A DNA stretch of 64,000 nt from Prolixibacter sp. NT017 (GTDB lineage: Bacteria; Bacteroidota; Bacteroidia; Bacteroidales; Prolixibacteraceae). The notes under the pieces were generated by a model. It was not told where the DNA came from, searched no databases, and was given only the letters and a program-made list of their open reading frames with translations. How positions within the stretch are numbered: the first letter of the stretch is position 1; each line of letters starts with the position of its first letter. The translations under genes and the position numbers were made by a program. Positions 34,170-44,620 of the stretch are shown here, one piece after another. The DNA lies in contig NZ_BLAV01000001.1 of assembly GCF_009617875.1 (NCBI RefSeq), forward strand, positions 310,001 through 374,000, read 5' to 3'.

Positions 34170-35174
34170 ATGAAACGCACCTACTACCTATTCAATCCCG
34201 GCCGGCTGCAACGTCGTGACAATACACTGAAGTTTACGCCGTATGATGAGGACGGAAACGAACAGAAACCACGTTTTCTTCCGGTGGAGAATGTGGAAGA
34301 GCTGTACTGTTTTGGCAATCTCGATGCGAATGCTGCACTCTACAATTTCCTGGGACAGCAGCAAATTCCCATCCATTTTTTCGATTACTACGAAAATTAC
34401 ACGGGTTCGTTTATGCCGCGCGAAGCTCTTCTTTCGGGTAAGATGCTGATTGCGCAAGTTAAGGTGCAACAGAGTAAGCTGAAACGGCAGGTGATTGCCC
34501 AGAAAATTTTAACCGGAGCGGCCCATAACATGTTGAAGAACCTGCGCTATTACAACAGCCGGGGCAAAGATTTGGAGCCGATTATCGGGATAATTGAAGG
34601 ATACGCTGCCCGTATTCCTCAAACCACGGCCATCGATGAGCTGATGGGAGTGGAAGGGAACATCCGGAAAACCTATTACGAAGCCTTCGAGTTAATCATC
34701 AACGATTTTAGTATGAGCGGACGTACCTACCGGCCACCGCAAAATGAAGTGAATGCGCTGATATCGTTCGGTAACATGATGTGCTACAGCCAGGCATTGC
34801 GGGCCATTCATCAAACACAGCTTAACCCAACGGTGAGCTTTTTGCATCAGCCGGGCGACCGCCGCTTTTCTCTGTCGCTTGATTTAGCCGAGATTTTTAA
34901 GCCGTTGCTGGTCGACCGTGTTATTTTTAAACTGCTGAATAAAAAAGAGCTGCAGCCCCGTCACTTTGAAGATGCCGTTAACAGGGTGGTATTGAAACCT
35001 AACGGGAAGAAGATTTTTGTGAAAGCTTTTGAAGAGCGTTTACAGGAAACCATCAGGCATCGGACGCTGAACCGCTCGGTTAGCTATAAACATTTGGTAA
35101 AACTCGAATGCTACAAGCTGCAGAAACACATTTTGGGTATTGAAGATTATCAGCCGTTTAAGATGTGGTGGTGA
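34170..35174 (+). CDS. cas1: CRISPR integrase Cas1 (type I-B)
   Basis: Cas1 catalyses spacer integration with Cas2. The 334-aa protein begins KRTYYLFNPGRLQRRDNTLK and has the helical catalytic domain: LMGVEGNIRKTYYEAFE (catalytic Glu), NALISFGNMMCYSQALRAI, SFLHQPGDRRFSLSLDLAEIF (His and Asp). Length and motifs match type I-B Cas1. It is separated from cas4 and cas2 by four-helix-bundle insertions. Confidence 0.95.
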   Translation: MKRTYYLFNPGRLQRRDNTLKFTPYDEDGNEQKPRFLPVENVEELYCFGNLDANAALYNFLGQQQIPIHFFDYYENYTGSFMPREALLSGKMLIAQVKVQQSKLKRQVIAQKILTGAAHNMLKNLRYYNSRGKDLEPIIGIIEGYAARIPQTTAIDELMGVEGNIRKTYYEAFELIINDFSMSGRTYRPPQNEVNALISFGNMMCYSQALRAIHQTQLNPTVSFLHQPGDRRFSLSLDLAEIFKPLLVDRVIFKLLNKKELQPRHFEDAVNRVVLKPNGKKIFVKAFEERLQETIRHRTLNRSVSYKHLVKLECYKLQKHILGIEDYQPFKMWW

Positions 35175-35217
35175 TGAGCAATGATTGAATGATTAAATGA
35201 GAGAATGATTGAATAGA
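35175..35217 (+). repeat. Short tandem repeats left of the broken four-helix gene, partner at 35608-35634
   Basis: Left: GATTGAATGATT / GAATGATTGAAT units. Right: TTCATTCACTCATTCACTCATT, roughly the reverse complement. This repeats the arrangement seen around the first four-helix gene. Confidence 0.5.
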
Positions 35218-35241
35218 AGAGTTGCTGAAAAAAATATAGTT

Positions 35242-35601
35242 ATGACTGAAAAAGAGCTTTTGATACAAAAGATGAAGGTTCGAACCAAGCAGTTTGCTTT
35301 GGATATTATTGCTTTTTGTTCGCAGCTGCCTAAAAATCATGTTGGTTACCGGATCGGTGATCAATTGCTACGCCCGGGAACCTCGGTTGGAGCTAATTAC
35401 CGGGCATCGTGCAGGGCACGTTCACAGGCTTAGTTTTACAGTAAATATCGATTGTAATCGAAGAAGGAGATGAAAGTGGCTTCCTGCTTGAACTTTTAAT
35501 CAAATTAAACAAACACCGATGGGGCTCACCGGTTATTAAATGAGGCCAATGAAATTACTTCGATGATGGCTAAGGCCCGCAAAACACTAAGCCGGAAATG
35601 A
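35242..35601 (+). pseudogene. Four-helix-bundle (S23/IVP) gene, frameshifted
   Basis: The N-terminal part is normal (MTEKELLIQKMKVRTKQFAL, IGDQLLRPGTSVGANYRASC), but the frame stops at 35433. The family C-terminus is found in other frames up to 35601 (EITSMMAKARKTLSRK). It is a paralogue of the gene at 33755, inserted between cas1 and cas2. Confidence 0.75.
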
Positions 35602-35636
35602 TGACCGCTTCATTCACTCATTCACTCATTATTAAT

Positions 35637-35897
35637 ATGTATGTAATACTTGTATACGACATTGGGGAAAAGCGGGTAGGCAAGATGCTGAAACTTTGCC
35701 GCCGCTACCTTTGCTGGATTCAGAATTCGGTATTCGAGGGCGAAATCACCGAAGTGAAGCTCGAAGAGCTGAAAATAAGAGCGAACCGTTTGATGGAAGA
35801 TAAAGACAGTTTGATTATCTTTCGTTCACGCAATGAACGGTGGCTTGAAAAAGAGATTGTAGGCGAGGAACGTTCTTCTGTCGATAATTTCTTATAG
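35637..35897 (+). CDS. cas2: CRISPR-associated protein Cas2
   Basis: Cas2 bridges Cas1 dimers during spacer integration. The 86-aa protein starts YVILVYDIGEKRVGKMLKLC (the VYD aspartate) and continues RRYLCWIQNSVFEGEIT and IFRSRNERWLEKE. Start at ATG 35637; the longer in-frame start is within tandem repeat DNA. Last gene before the leader. Confidence 0.95.
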   Translation: MYVILVYDIGEKRVGKMLKLCRRYLCWIQNSVFEGEITEVKLEELKIRANRLMEDKDSLIIFRSRNERWLEKEIVGEERSSVDNFL

Positions 35898-36073
35898 GCT
35901 GATTTATATTGGTTTTGGTCAACTTCCAGTTGTCGGTGCCGACTAAAGCACCTGGTGGAGAGTTGACCCGAGGCCGGTGTAAAGGCCTCAACGTTCATTG
36001 ACGTATTGAAAATGTGTACACTAACTATTGTTGTCGGTTCCCCGGCGAAATTTTGTTATTGTGGGTCGACAAC

Positions 36074-36100
36074 TTGAAAGGGAAATATTACATATATTTG
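36074..36100 (+). promoter_or_regulatory. Promoter of the CRISPR array
   Basis: TTG at 36074-36076, a 16-nt spacer and TATATTTG at 36093-36100 match the Bacteroidota promoter. Transcription would start near 36107, about 44 nt before the first repeat. Confidence 0.55.
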
Positions 36101-36111
36101 AATCGCTGAAC

Positions 36112-36134
36112 CGCCTGAAAACAGGCGTTTTTTT
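36112..36134 (+). terminator. Terminator-like hairpin inside the CRISPR leader
   Basis: CGCCTG-AAAA-CAGGCG followed by seven T is a textbook intrinsic terminator. It ends 16 bp before the first repeat and lies downstream of the predicted array promoter. It could stop read-through from cas2 or attenuate array transcription. Confidence 0.6.
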
Positions 36135-36150
36135 ACGAGTCGTCGAACGG

Positions 36151-39100
36151 CTCCCAATCGCACCATACTGGAATTGAAATGCCGTTAGAGGAACATGCCG
36201 AAACGGACGGCATTACTCCCAATCGCACCATACTGGAATTGAAATTGCTTAAAAGACCTCTATCTTTGGAAACTCCTTTTGTCTCCCAATCGCACCATAC
36301 TGGAATTGAAATTAATTAAAAAAGTGAGGGATGTTCTTTCGATATTACTCCCAATCGCACCATACTGGAATTGAAATGTTGTATCAGTAGAGGAAATAAA
36401 TAGAGTTAATTCGGGCTCCCAATCGCACCATACTGGAATTGAAATAAGCATAAATAAAACCTTCCGTGTTTGCAAATGAATCTCCCAATCGCACCATACT
36501 GGAATTGAAATACCGGAGGGATTCAAGAAGAACTTCTTCAAGTTCCTCCCAATCGCACCATACTGGAATTGAAATATTTTTGAACTACGGAAAAAAAGAT
36601 TTTCGATTTTCTCCCAATCGCACCATACTGGAATTGAAATTATTCAAAAGGCCAGCTATTCGAGTCTGAAACTGCTCCCAATCGCACCATACTGGAATTG
36701 AAATTTTCAAAACGTAAAGTAGGAAAGGTATTGACAGCCTCCCAATCGCACCATACTGGAATTGAAATAAAACAAAACTATTTGATCGGTATCCATAATT
36801 CCCTGCTCCCAATCGCACCATACTGGAATTGAAATTTTTTAATAGTAATATCATTGGTATTAACAACTACTCCCAATCGCACCATACTGGAATTGAAATT
36901 TTCGTAAATCTTCATTGCACTTTCACTTCTCGTGCCTCTCCCAATCGCACCATACTGGAATTGAAATAACAATGACGGAAAGATTCAGATTGATAATGAA
37001 AATCTCCCAATCGCACCATACTGGAATTGAAATCGAGATACAAAAAATGAGAAATTGCATCCAACTCCTCCCAATCGCACCATACTGGAATTGAAATCGG
37101 AAAGAATCAATTTTTTTCTTGAATTCTTTTCTGTCACTCCCAATCGCACCATACTGGAATTGAAATAGCATTTTGAAGTGTCAGCCTGCCGTTTCTAAAC
37201 ATGCCTCCCAATCGCACCATACTGGAATTGAAATTCAGGTTCAACGGCTTCGATTTTGTCTCAAAATACACTCCCAATCGCACCATACTGGAATTGAAAT
37301 TTTATCAACGGGGGAGGCTTTATTCCTAATTGCACTCCCAATCGCACCATACTGGAATTGAAATACTTTGTAAAGTCGCTTCATTAATTCTAGGACAGAC
37401 TCCCAATCGCACCATACTGGAATTGAAATGGTTTATCCCAACACTTCATTAACGAAGTCTTCTTTCTCCCAATCGCACCATACTGGAATTGAAATCAAAA
37501 TGGTTTTCATTGAAGATTGTCCCGAATGCGCTCCCAATCGCACCATACTGGAATTGAAATACTCAAAAACCTGTCGAACTGCTTGAAAATTTGATCTCCC
37601 AATCGCACCATACTGGAATTGAAATTTATTTGAGCTACTTCCAAAACATCGCAATTTGCTCTCCCAATCGCACCATACTGGAATTGAAATAAACGAATTG
37701 CGCTTTTTTCTGAATATCCTACCAACTCCCAATCGCACCATACTGGAATTGAAATGAAAGGAAAGAATCAAGTTCGTTTGTGGTAAATAAGCTCCCAATC
37801 GCACCATACTGGAATTGAAATCTAAAACCTACTGATATAGTAGAAGGTAGAGAGCAGCTCCCAATCGCACCATACTGGAATTGAAATTCAGGAACCGGAT
37901 TACCGTTCATCGTGGCCGCATCCTCCCAATCGCACCATACTGGAATTGAAATCTGTTCAGCAATAGCCTTTGCAATGCCTGGGTAACTCCCAATCGCACC
38001 ATACTGGAATTGAAATTGCTGAAATCTTGCGATCGGTTGTTTTATTTGATCTCCCAATCGCACCATACTGGAATTGAAATAGATTTTCGGCAGCTATTAA
38101 TGTCGATCCACTACCTCCCAATCGCACCATACTGGAATTGAAATATATGAAGAAAGAATTGAGCATGTTTAGCCCATTCTCCCAATCGCACCATACTGGA
38201 ATTGAAATTTAGCAAACATTAAAAAGGAAGTTCAGCGGGTATCCTCCCAATCGCACCATACTGGAATTGAAATCGTGGTTTTAGAAACAACTTCGCTCCG
38301 GTCATGTACTCCCAATCGCACCATACTGGAATTGAAATAAAGAAAAAGGACAAGCCCCCGCAATGCTTTTGTTCTCCCAATCGCACCATACTGGAATTGA
38401 AATATAACAATATATATAGCAAAGCAGGGGCATGTTCCTCCCAATCGCACCATACTGGAATTGAAATTCCGTTATAGGGCATTTAATGAAGCCGTATAAA
38501 TACTCCCAATCGCACCATACTGGAATTGAAATGAGAAAAGCGGCGTACTTTCCGCAAAATGGTTTTCACTCCCAATCGCACCATACTGGAATTGAAATAC
38601 TCAAAAACCTGTCGAACTGCTTGAAAATTTGATCTCCCAATCGCACCATACTGGAATTGAAATTTCGAATCCTGAAGCGTTAATTCTGCTTTAACATCTC
38701 CCAATCGCACCATACTGGAATTGAAATTTGCAGTACAAGGTGGGTGTAATATAATCAAGTCCCACTCCCAATCGCACCATACTGGAATTGAAATCACCTG
38801 AGTCATCAGTCCAAAGAAGGTCGAGAACTCTCCCAATCGCACCATACTGGAATTGAAATCACTCAAACGTCACTATATACCGCTGTGTCCCGAATCTCCC
38901 AATCGCACCATACTGGAATTGAAATATGGTCTCTATCTGGAAATGGGAAAGGGAAAACCACTCCCAATCGCACCATACTGGAATTGAAATAGGCATTCGA
39001 GCGCCTGAACCCCAAGCGCCCCATCTCCCAATCGCACCATACTGGAATTGAAATCAATTATATGAACCGTTACGGCCACATCCCGGCCAACTCCCAATCG

Positions 39101-42100
39101 CACCATACTGGAATTGAAATTTTGGAGAGGAAAAATCGACGTCTTGTCCGGAGGATTCTCCCAATCGCACCATACTGGAATTGAAATATACAAGGACTTT
39201 GACAACTACGAAGCATTATACATTCTCCCAATCGCACCATACTGGAATTGAAATCAATCATCGAAACCTTCTGTTGCTTCAAATATCCTGCCTCCCAATC
39301 GCACCATACTGGAATTGAAATAAAACAAAGAGGTTTTACTGGTGGAAGCTACCAGTCTCCCAATCGCACCATACTGGAATTGAAATGGCAGTTTTGCTTT
39401 CGCTGTGCTTTACCTCTGTCTCTCCCAATCGCACCATACTGGAATTGAAATATCGGTTAATACATGCATTCTCGAATCAAAGGTTTGCTCCCAATCGCAC
39501 CATACTGGAATTGAAATTGGAAAAAGCGTCGTTAACGTCAATGTCCAGGTATTCTCCCAATCGCACCATACTGGAATTGAAATAATTGTTCGAGCCAGCG
39601 GGGCCTCGACACTTTTATCTCCCAATCGCACCATACTGGAATTGAAATACTTTACGCAAGTCTATTGAGTTTCCTGAGCAAATTCCTCCCAATCGCACCA
39701 TACTGGAATTGAAATATGGATGCGAACCCGCTTTCTAATGCTCCCTGAACTCCCAATCGCACCATACTGGAATTGAAATTAAACGCATACATCGCCTTCA
39801 GGCGTCCCAACTGGCTCCCAATCGCACCAAAGTGGAATTGAAATTAACTTTAATTTTACGTTTTGGCATTTCAATTTCTTCTCCCAATCGCACCAAAGTG
39901 GAATTGAAATACTGCATACTATATTCGAACGCACACACCAGGCCCTCCCAATCGCACCAAAGTGGAATTGAAATACAGTTCGCTCATGAACTTGTCGAGC
40001 TCGTCGATGCCAACTCCCAATCGCACCAAAGTGGAATTGAAATGCATAATTAAGCCAGTCTATTGAAAGATTTAATGTTCCCTCCCAATCGCACCAAAGT
40101 GGAATTGAAATGAACAACCTGCTCCTGTTTCGCTTTTTTCGGCCCGGGCTCCCAATCGCACCAAAGTGGAATTGAAATCTGTTGGCAGTGCTACCACGTT
40201 GACAGCAACGGTATCTCCCAATCGCACCAAAGTGGAATTGAAATTTCCAGAATACCTTTATCAATCATGCGTTGCACATCGCTCCCAATCGCACCAAAGT
40301 GGAATTGAAATTTGATTATTTGGTAATTTACTATAGAACTTTTCAACACCTCCCAATCGCACCAAAGTGGAATTGAAATTTTGTATGGTCGACCACGGCA
40401 TTAGTGCTGTAATACTCCCAATCGCACCAAAGTGGAATTGAAATATAATATCTGTTCTCCTGAAATTTGAATCAGGGAAGCTCCCAATCGCACCAAAGTG
40501 GAATTGAAATAGCGCATACATCGGTTCTCCAGCCGCATCGCCATTGTCTCCCAATCGCACCAAAGTGGAATTGAAATACTTGATCATGCAGTAAACATCA
40601 TAGGCCGAACCGGCTCCCAATCGCACCAAAGTGGAATTGAAATTTACAGCTTTATCCACTAGTTCACCGTCACCCCAGGCTCCCAATCGCACCAAAGTGG
40701 AATTGAAATTGAGTTGATATACAAATGTGTATAAAAGTGAAAGGTCTCCCAATCGCACCAAAGTGGAATTGAAATAGGTAAAAGGCATTCCTAATCCTGT
40801 CCTCAGTTCCTCCCAATCGCACCAAAGTGGAATTGAAATATGCAATGAAGGGAAGGAGAGCACACCCAACGTGCCCTCCCAATCGCACCAAAGTGGAATT
40901 GAAATTGGTTTGAAGGCTTCGTGGTCAGGTTGGCCGAAAAGCTCCCAATCGCACCAAAGTGGAATTGAAATAAGTTTATTCCCGGCAGAAGCTGCTTGTG
41001 AAACAATCTCCCAATCGCACCAAAGTGGAATTGAAATATCAATCTTATTCCTACTAGTATTACGGATATACTTCTCCCAATCGCACCAAAGTGGAATTGA
41101 AATTCACGTTCACGAATGAAGAGAATGAAATCATTCGTCTCCCAATCGCACCAAAGTGGAATTGAAATTTATTCCCGTCGTTGAACACAAAACCATCCTT
41201 GTTCTCCCAATCGCACCAAAGTGGAATTGAAATGGTGATACATGCATCGATAACCTACCTGGTGCCATCCCTCCCAATCGCACCAAAGTGGAATTGAAAT
41301 TGATCCAGAAGTACTCTGATGTTTCTCCTGTGAACTCCCAATCGCACCAAAGTGGAATTGAAATTAGGGACGATTAATTACATCGAGTTTCAGTATTCGA
41401 CTCCCAATCGCACCAAAGTGGAATTGAAATTCGATGAAACGCTGCGATTCGTTTTCGATTTCGACGCTCCCAATCGCACCATACTGGAATTGAAATTAAG
41501 AACAATGCAGTTTCGCCGAAAGCGGTTGAAACTCCCAATCGCACCATACTGGAATTGAAATACTGTCAACATTGCGTAGTGCAATCCCATACGAGACTCC
41601 CAATCGCACCATACTGGAATTGAAATAAGCGTAAAGACGATGAGCAAGGTCATGTGTTTCTCTCCCAATCGCACCATACTGGAATTGAAATGTGTAATTT
41701 ACCTGCTCGGCATTCTGGGCAGTAACCCTCCCAATCGCACCATACTGGAATTGAAATCGGTGACCAACGACTCCATTTATTTACATTCGATCTCCCAATC
41801 GCACCATACTGGAATTGAAATTTCAGTTGATCAACCTGTATAAACTCACCACTATTCCTCCCAATCGCACCATACTGGAATTGAAATATACAACGGTTTG
41901 CGAAGATGCTCACTTCTGTTACCTCCCAATCGCACCATACTGGAATTGAAATTTGAAAGAAGTTGTTCATCTTATCAACGTGTGAACCGCTCCCAATCGC
42001 ACCATACTGGAATTGAAATCAGGAAATAGTGGTGAAGGGTAAAAAGGATATGCCCTCCCAATCGCACCATACTGGAATTGAAATTGGTAAACGAACGCAG

Positions 42101-42328
42101 AAAACATAAAAAGAGAAACTCCCAATCGCACCATACTGGAATTGAAATTAATACCGTCAACCCATACCATGATAGGCTTTGTACTCCCAATCGCACCATA
42201 CTGGAAAGCCTTTAGGCTTCGCGACCGGGTGGTGTTACGGATGTGCGAGGGAGCAATTGAAATGAACCAGATTGCTTCACTGTCGTTCGCAATGACACCT
42301 CCCAGTCGTACTATGTTGGAATTGAAAT
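36151..42328 (+). CRISPR. Type I-B CRISPR array, 92 intact repeats plus decayed distal units
   Basis: The repeat is 30 bp, starting CTCCCAATCG and ending GGAATTGAAAT; the last 8 nt ATTGAAAT fit the crRNA 5' handle of type I-B. By direct reading I count 92 intact repeats (first 36151-36180, last 42119-42148) and 92 spacers of 34-39 bp, mostly 35-36. A 93rd repeat (42184) is interrupted and a degenerate one lies at 42299-42328. Repeats 1-56 and 82-92 carry CACCATACTGG; repeats 57-81 carry CACCAAAGTGG. The spacer at 37561-37595 is identical to that at 38599-38633. Orientation is set by the leader, cas2 and repeat direction. Confidence 0.98.
39815..41430 (+). repeat. Sub-array of 25 variant repeats within the CRISPR array
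   Basis: All repeats from 39815 to 41430 read CACCAAAGTGG in place of CACCATACTGG (two substitutions, T to A and C to G). Boundaries are sharp on both sides: 39750-39779 and 41467-41496 are standard. Confidence 0.95.
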
Positions 42329-42516
42329 AATGTAGGAGAAACTACGCCGGACAAATCGCTCATCTCCGAGCGTACCAATCCCGAAGTGTCGGGAGGAAAG
42401 CCTTCAGGTTTCGCGACCGGGTTGCGTTTCGGTTGTGGTAGGGAGCAATTGAAATAGGAAATTGCTTTACTGCCGTTCGCAATGACAACTTCTAATCGTA
42501 CCAATGTGGAATTAGT
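42203..42516 (+). repeat. Repeated element in the decayed distal end of the array
   Basis: Two ~120-bp copies (42203-42328 and 42395-42516) share GGAAAGCCTT, TTCGCGACCGGGT, GGGAGCAATTGAAAT and GTTCGCAATGACA. Each is followed by a degenerate CRISPR repeat (CCCAGTCGTACTATGTTGG and TTCTAATCGTACCAATGTGG). The first copy splits the 93rd repeat after CTGGAA. A hairpin TCCCGA-AGTG-TCGGGA precedes the second. No gene is seen in 42517-42764. Confidence 0.75.
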
Positions 42517-42764
42517 GTTGTAATAATACTGGCTTTCGGAGTAGTATTTTTTGAGTCGAATAATACTTTTAATTTGGCTGCCGGCGCGTTGTATCCTGCT
42601 TTATGAACGCTTGCTAGCAGTCAAAAAGGACAAAGTGGTGATGATGGAGAAGTTGATGGAAGGGAAAAAGGACTAAACTCCTTTCCACGATTTCATAGCG
42701 TTTAGACCTGTCAGGTTTTTCTTTGGTGATGGTTTTATGTAAGGGGCAAAGATCATAGACCGGA

Positions 42765-43409
42765 CTACCGTCGGGTTGTTGTTTTCTTCCTTCGTTGTCT
42801 GGCCATATAAATCGTTGCAATGACAAAGATGGGTACTTTGGTAAATAATAGGATAAAGGCGAGTACGGGGAAAAAGAAGGACAGCACGACTGCAATAACT
42901 CCGTTTATTATATCCAGTTGACACATAATTTGAAAACGTCTTCTGACTTCATCACTGATGCTGTCTTCATTTGAGAAGTTTTCCCGCATCATCGCGTATT
43001 CCCAAATAAAGAATTGGACGAGCGTTATCAATAAAATATTCAGACTATAGAGGAAAATGGCCGGGCTGTTGCTAAAATGCAAGCTCAGTACGGTGGTCGA
43101 GAAGGGAAGTGTGACGATGAAAAACAACCACATGATATGTAACGTGAGAAGTCTGTCGTCCATCTTGTGGATGTAGGCAAAGAAATCGTGATGGGTTTTC
43201 CAAAATCCAGCTATATTGATAAAGGATAATGTAAAGGCAAGGATACTCTTCCAGGGAAGCACCAAGTCTGTAAATGTCAGGTCCTCGGTCGCAGGCACAT
43301 CCAGTTTGAGGTTCAGCGCAAGTATAGTAATCGCAATAGCTACGATGGCATCACCAAAAAATAATACTCGCTCGAAAGCGATTTCTTTTTTGAACGAGCT
43401 CTTTTTCAT
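42765..43409 (-). CDS. TMEM175-family (DUF1211) potassium channel-like membrane protein
   Basis: The 214-aa protein starts with ERVLFFGDAIVAIAITILAL, the TMEM175 pore-helix signature (FSD-like motif, here FGD), and has about six hydrophobic segments. Bacterial TMEM175 proteins form K+-permeable channels. It is the first gene beyond the CRISPR array, on the opposite strand. The C-terminus is basic (RQRRKKTTTRR). Confidence 0.82.
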   Translation of the reverse strand: MKKSSFKKEIAFERVLFFGDAIVAIAITILALNLKLDVPATEDLTFTDLVLPWKSILAFTLSFINIAGFWKTHHDFFAYIHKMDDRLLTLHIMWLFFIVTLPFSTTVLSLHFSNSPAIFLYSLNILLITLVQFFIWEYAMMRENFSNEDSISDEVRRRFQIMCQLDIINGVIAVVLSFFFPVLAFILLFTKVPIFVIATIYMARQRRKKTTTRR

Positions 43410-43455
43410 AAGCGCGGTTTAATGCCGAAAAGATATGAAAATTAGAAGTATTTCC

Positions 43456-43491
43456 AACCTGATAGGTTTCTGAAACCTGTCAGGTTTTTTT
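43456..43491. repeat. Double palindrome AACCTGATAGGTT / AAACCTGTCAGGTTT with T run
   Basis: Two related palindromes also pair with each other and end in T7, so the element can act as a terminator. The CCTGTCAGG core is the same as in copies near and inside the RAYT gene. Confidence 0.55.
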
Positions 43492-43638
43492 GCATATAAA
43501 TATCTGAAGCGTTTGCCTTGAATGGTTTGTTCGTTCAGAGGGACTGAGCTTTTAAGGACTCAACATCATAGGTGCACAATACATTCCTATTCGGAGGTAT
43601 AAGAACAATGGATTTACACTCTGGTTAGTGGTTAATGT
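43484..43638 (+). repeat. ~150-bp imperfect direct repeat, second copy at 44432-44586
   Basis: Both copies contain GCGTTT-C-TGGAATGGTTTGTT-like, GTTCAGAGGG, ATAGGTGC-CAAT and GAATTTACAC-like blocks in the same order, upstream of the SRPBCC gene and of the Crp/Fnr gene. The remainder of the 44162-44620 gap holds a cassette-like junction at 44188-44217 and nothing coding. Confidence 0.65.
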
Positions 43639-43693
43639 AGGAGAAAACCCTGGCAATGAAATAAGAAAATGCGAATTTTAAAGAGATAGTAAA

Positions 43694-44161
43694 ATGACGA
43701 AAAAGCAAATTCCGACAGTAGAAACTCAAATGCTAATCAGAAAACCTGTCTCAACAGTTTTTCAAGCATTCATTGACCCAAAAATCACGGCCAACTTTTG
43801 GTTTACAAAATCAAGCAGTCAATTAGAAATCGGTAAAACAGTTACCTGGAAGTGGGAAATGTATGGTGCGTCAGTAAATGTGTTTGTAAAAGATATTATC
43901 CCAAACAAAAAAATTTCAATCGAGTGGGGTGACCCGGTAACGACAGTTGACTTCGAGTTTACTTCATTGACAAATGACAAGACTTATGTAGTAATCAAAA
44001 ATTACGGGTTCAAAGAAACAGGAGACGATTTAATTCAAACAATCAAGGACAGCACAGGTGGTTTTACGACAGTGTTGGACGGGCTAAAGGCATACTTAGA
44101 ACATAACATTCATTTGAACTTAATCGGTGACAAATACCCGAAAGAAGTTAGTAATCACTGA
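43694..44161 (+). CDS. SRPBCC (AHSA1/START-like) domain protein
   Basis: The 155-aa single-domain protein has the helix-grip start TVETQMLIRKPVSTVFQAFI, KITANFWFTKSS, TWKWEMYGASVNV and GGFTTVLDGLKAYLEHN, as in AHSA1-like proteins. These bind hydrophobic ligands in a large cavity; no specific role can be given. It is preceded by the duplicated ~150-bp segment. Confidence 0.83.
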   Translation: MTKKQIPTVETQMLIRKPVSTVFQAFIDPKITANFWFTKSSSQLEIGKTVTWKWEMYGASVNVFVKDIIPNKKISIEWGDPVTTVDFEFTSLTNDKTYVVIKNYGFKETGDDLIQTIKDSTGGFTTVLDGLKAYLEHNIHLNLIGDKYPKEVSNH

Positions 44162-44620
44162 CAATAAATTGACAAAAAAACAGTGAACCACTAACAACGT
44201 GTAAATTTTATAAGTGGATTCGACGGTGTACAGAGTGCGGATTCTCGCATTGATTTCTGCTCTGCCGGACTGGAGTAGCACCAAGTATTACTTGACATAC
44301 ATTACATGAATGGCGAAAGTGGTTAGTCTACAGGTGCTTGTTTTTTGCCAAATTGTTTCTTGCGAATGGTTGAGGGCGCAATAAATTTTTCAAGCGTACG
44401 AATCTGAAGTATCGATAGACATACTAACCTGTTATTTTTTATGTAAAATACCTGGGGCGTTTACCTGGAATGGTTTGTTGGTTCAGAGGGGCTGACTTTT
44501 AAGAATTCAACATTATAGGTGCGCAATGTATTTATATTCAGGGGATAAGCACGGTGAATTTACACACTGGGTAGCGGTCATTGCAGAACCAGGCAGAAAG
44601 ACAATACACAGAAATTTGAA

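Larger units (their letters stand above)
35898..36150 (+). promoter_or_regulatory. CRISPR leader
   Basis: 253 bp between the cas2 stop and the first repeat, without a gene, A/T-rich toward the array. It contains a promoter (36074-36100) and a terminator-like hairpin (36112-36134). The opposite array end is decayed, which fixes this as the leader side. Confidence 0.75.

Noticed and set aside
36112..36134. Possibility that the array is transcribed from the minus strand because of the leader hairpin
   Set aside because: Repeat ends (GAATTGAAAT), cas2 position and decay at the far end all indicate plus-strand transcription from the cas2 side.
36260..42330. Many frames of 60-200 aa across the array with repeated SIPVWCDWE / FNSSMVRLG / SQSHHTGIEI motifs
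   Set aside because: They are translations of the CRISPR repeats and spacers in different frames, not proteins.
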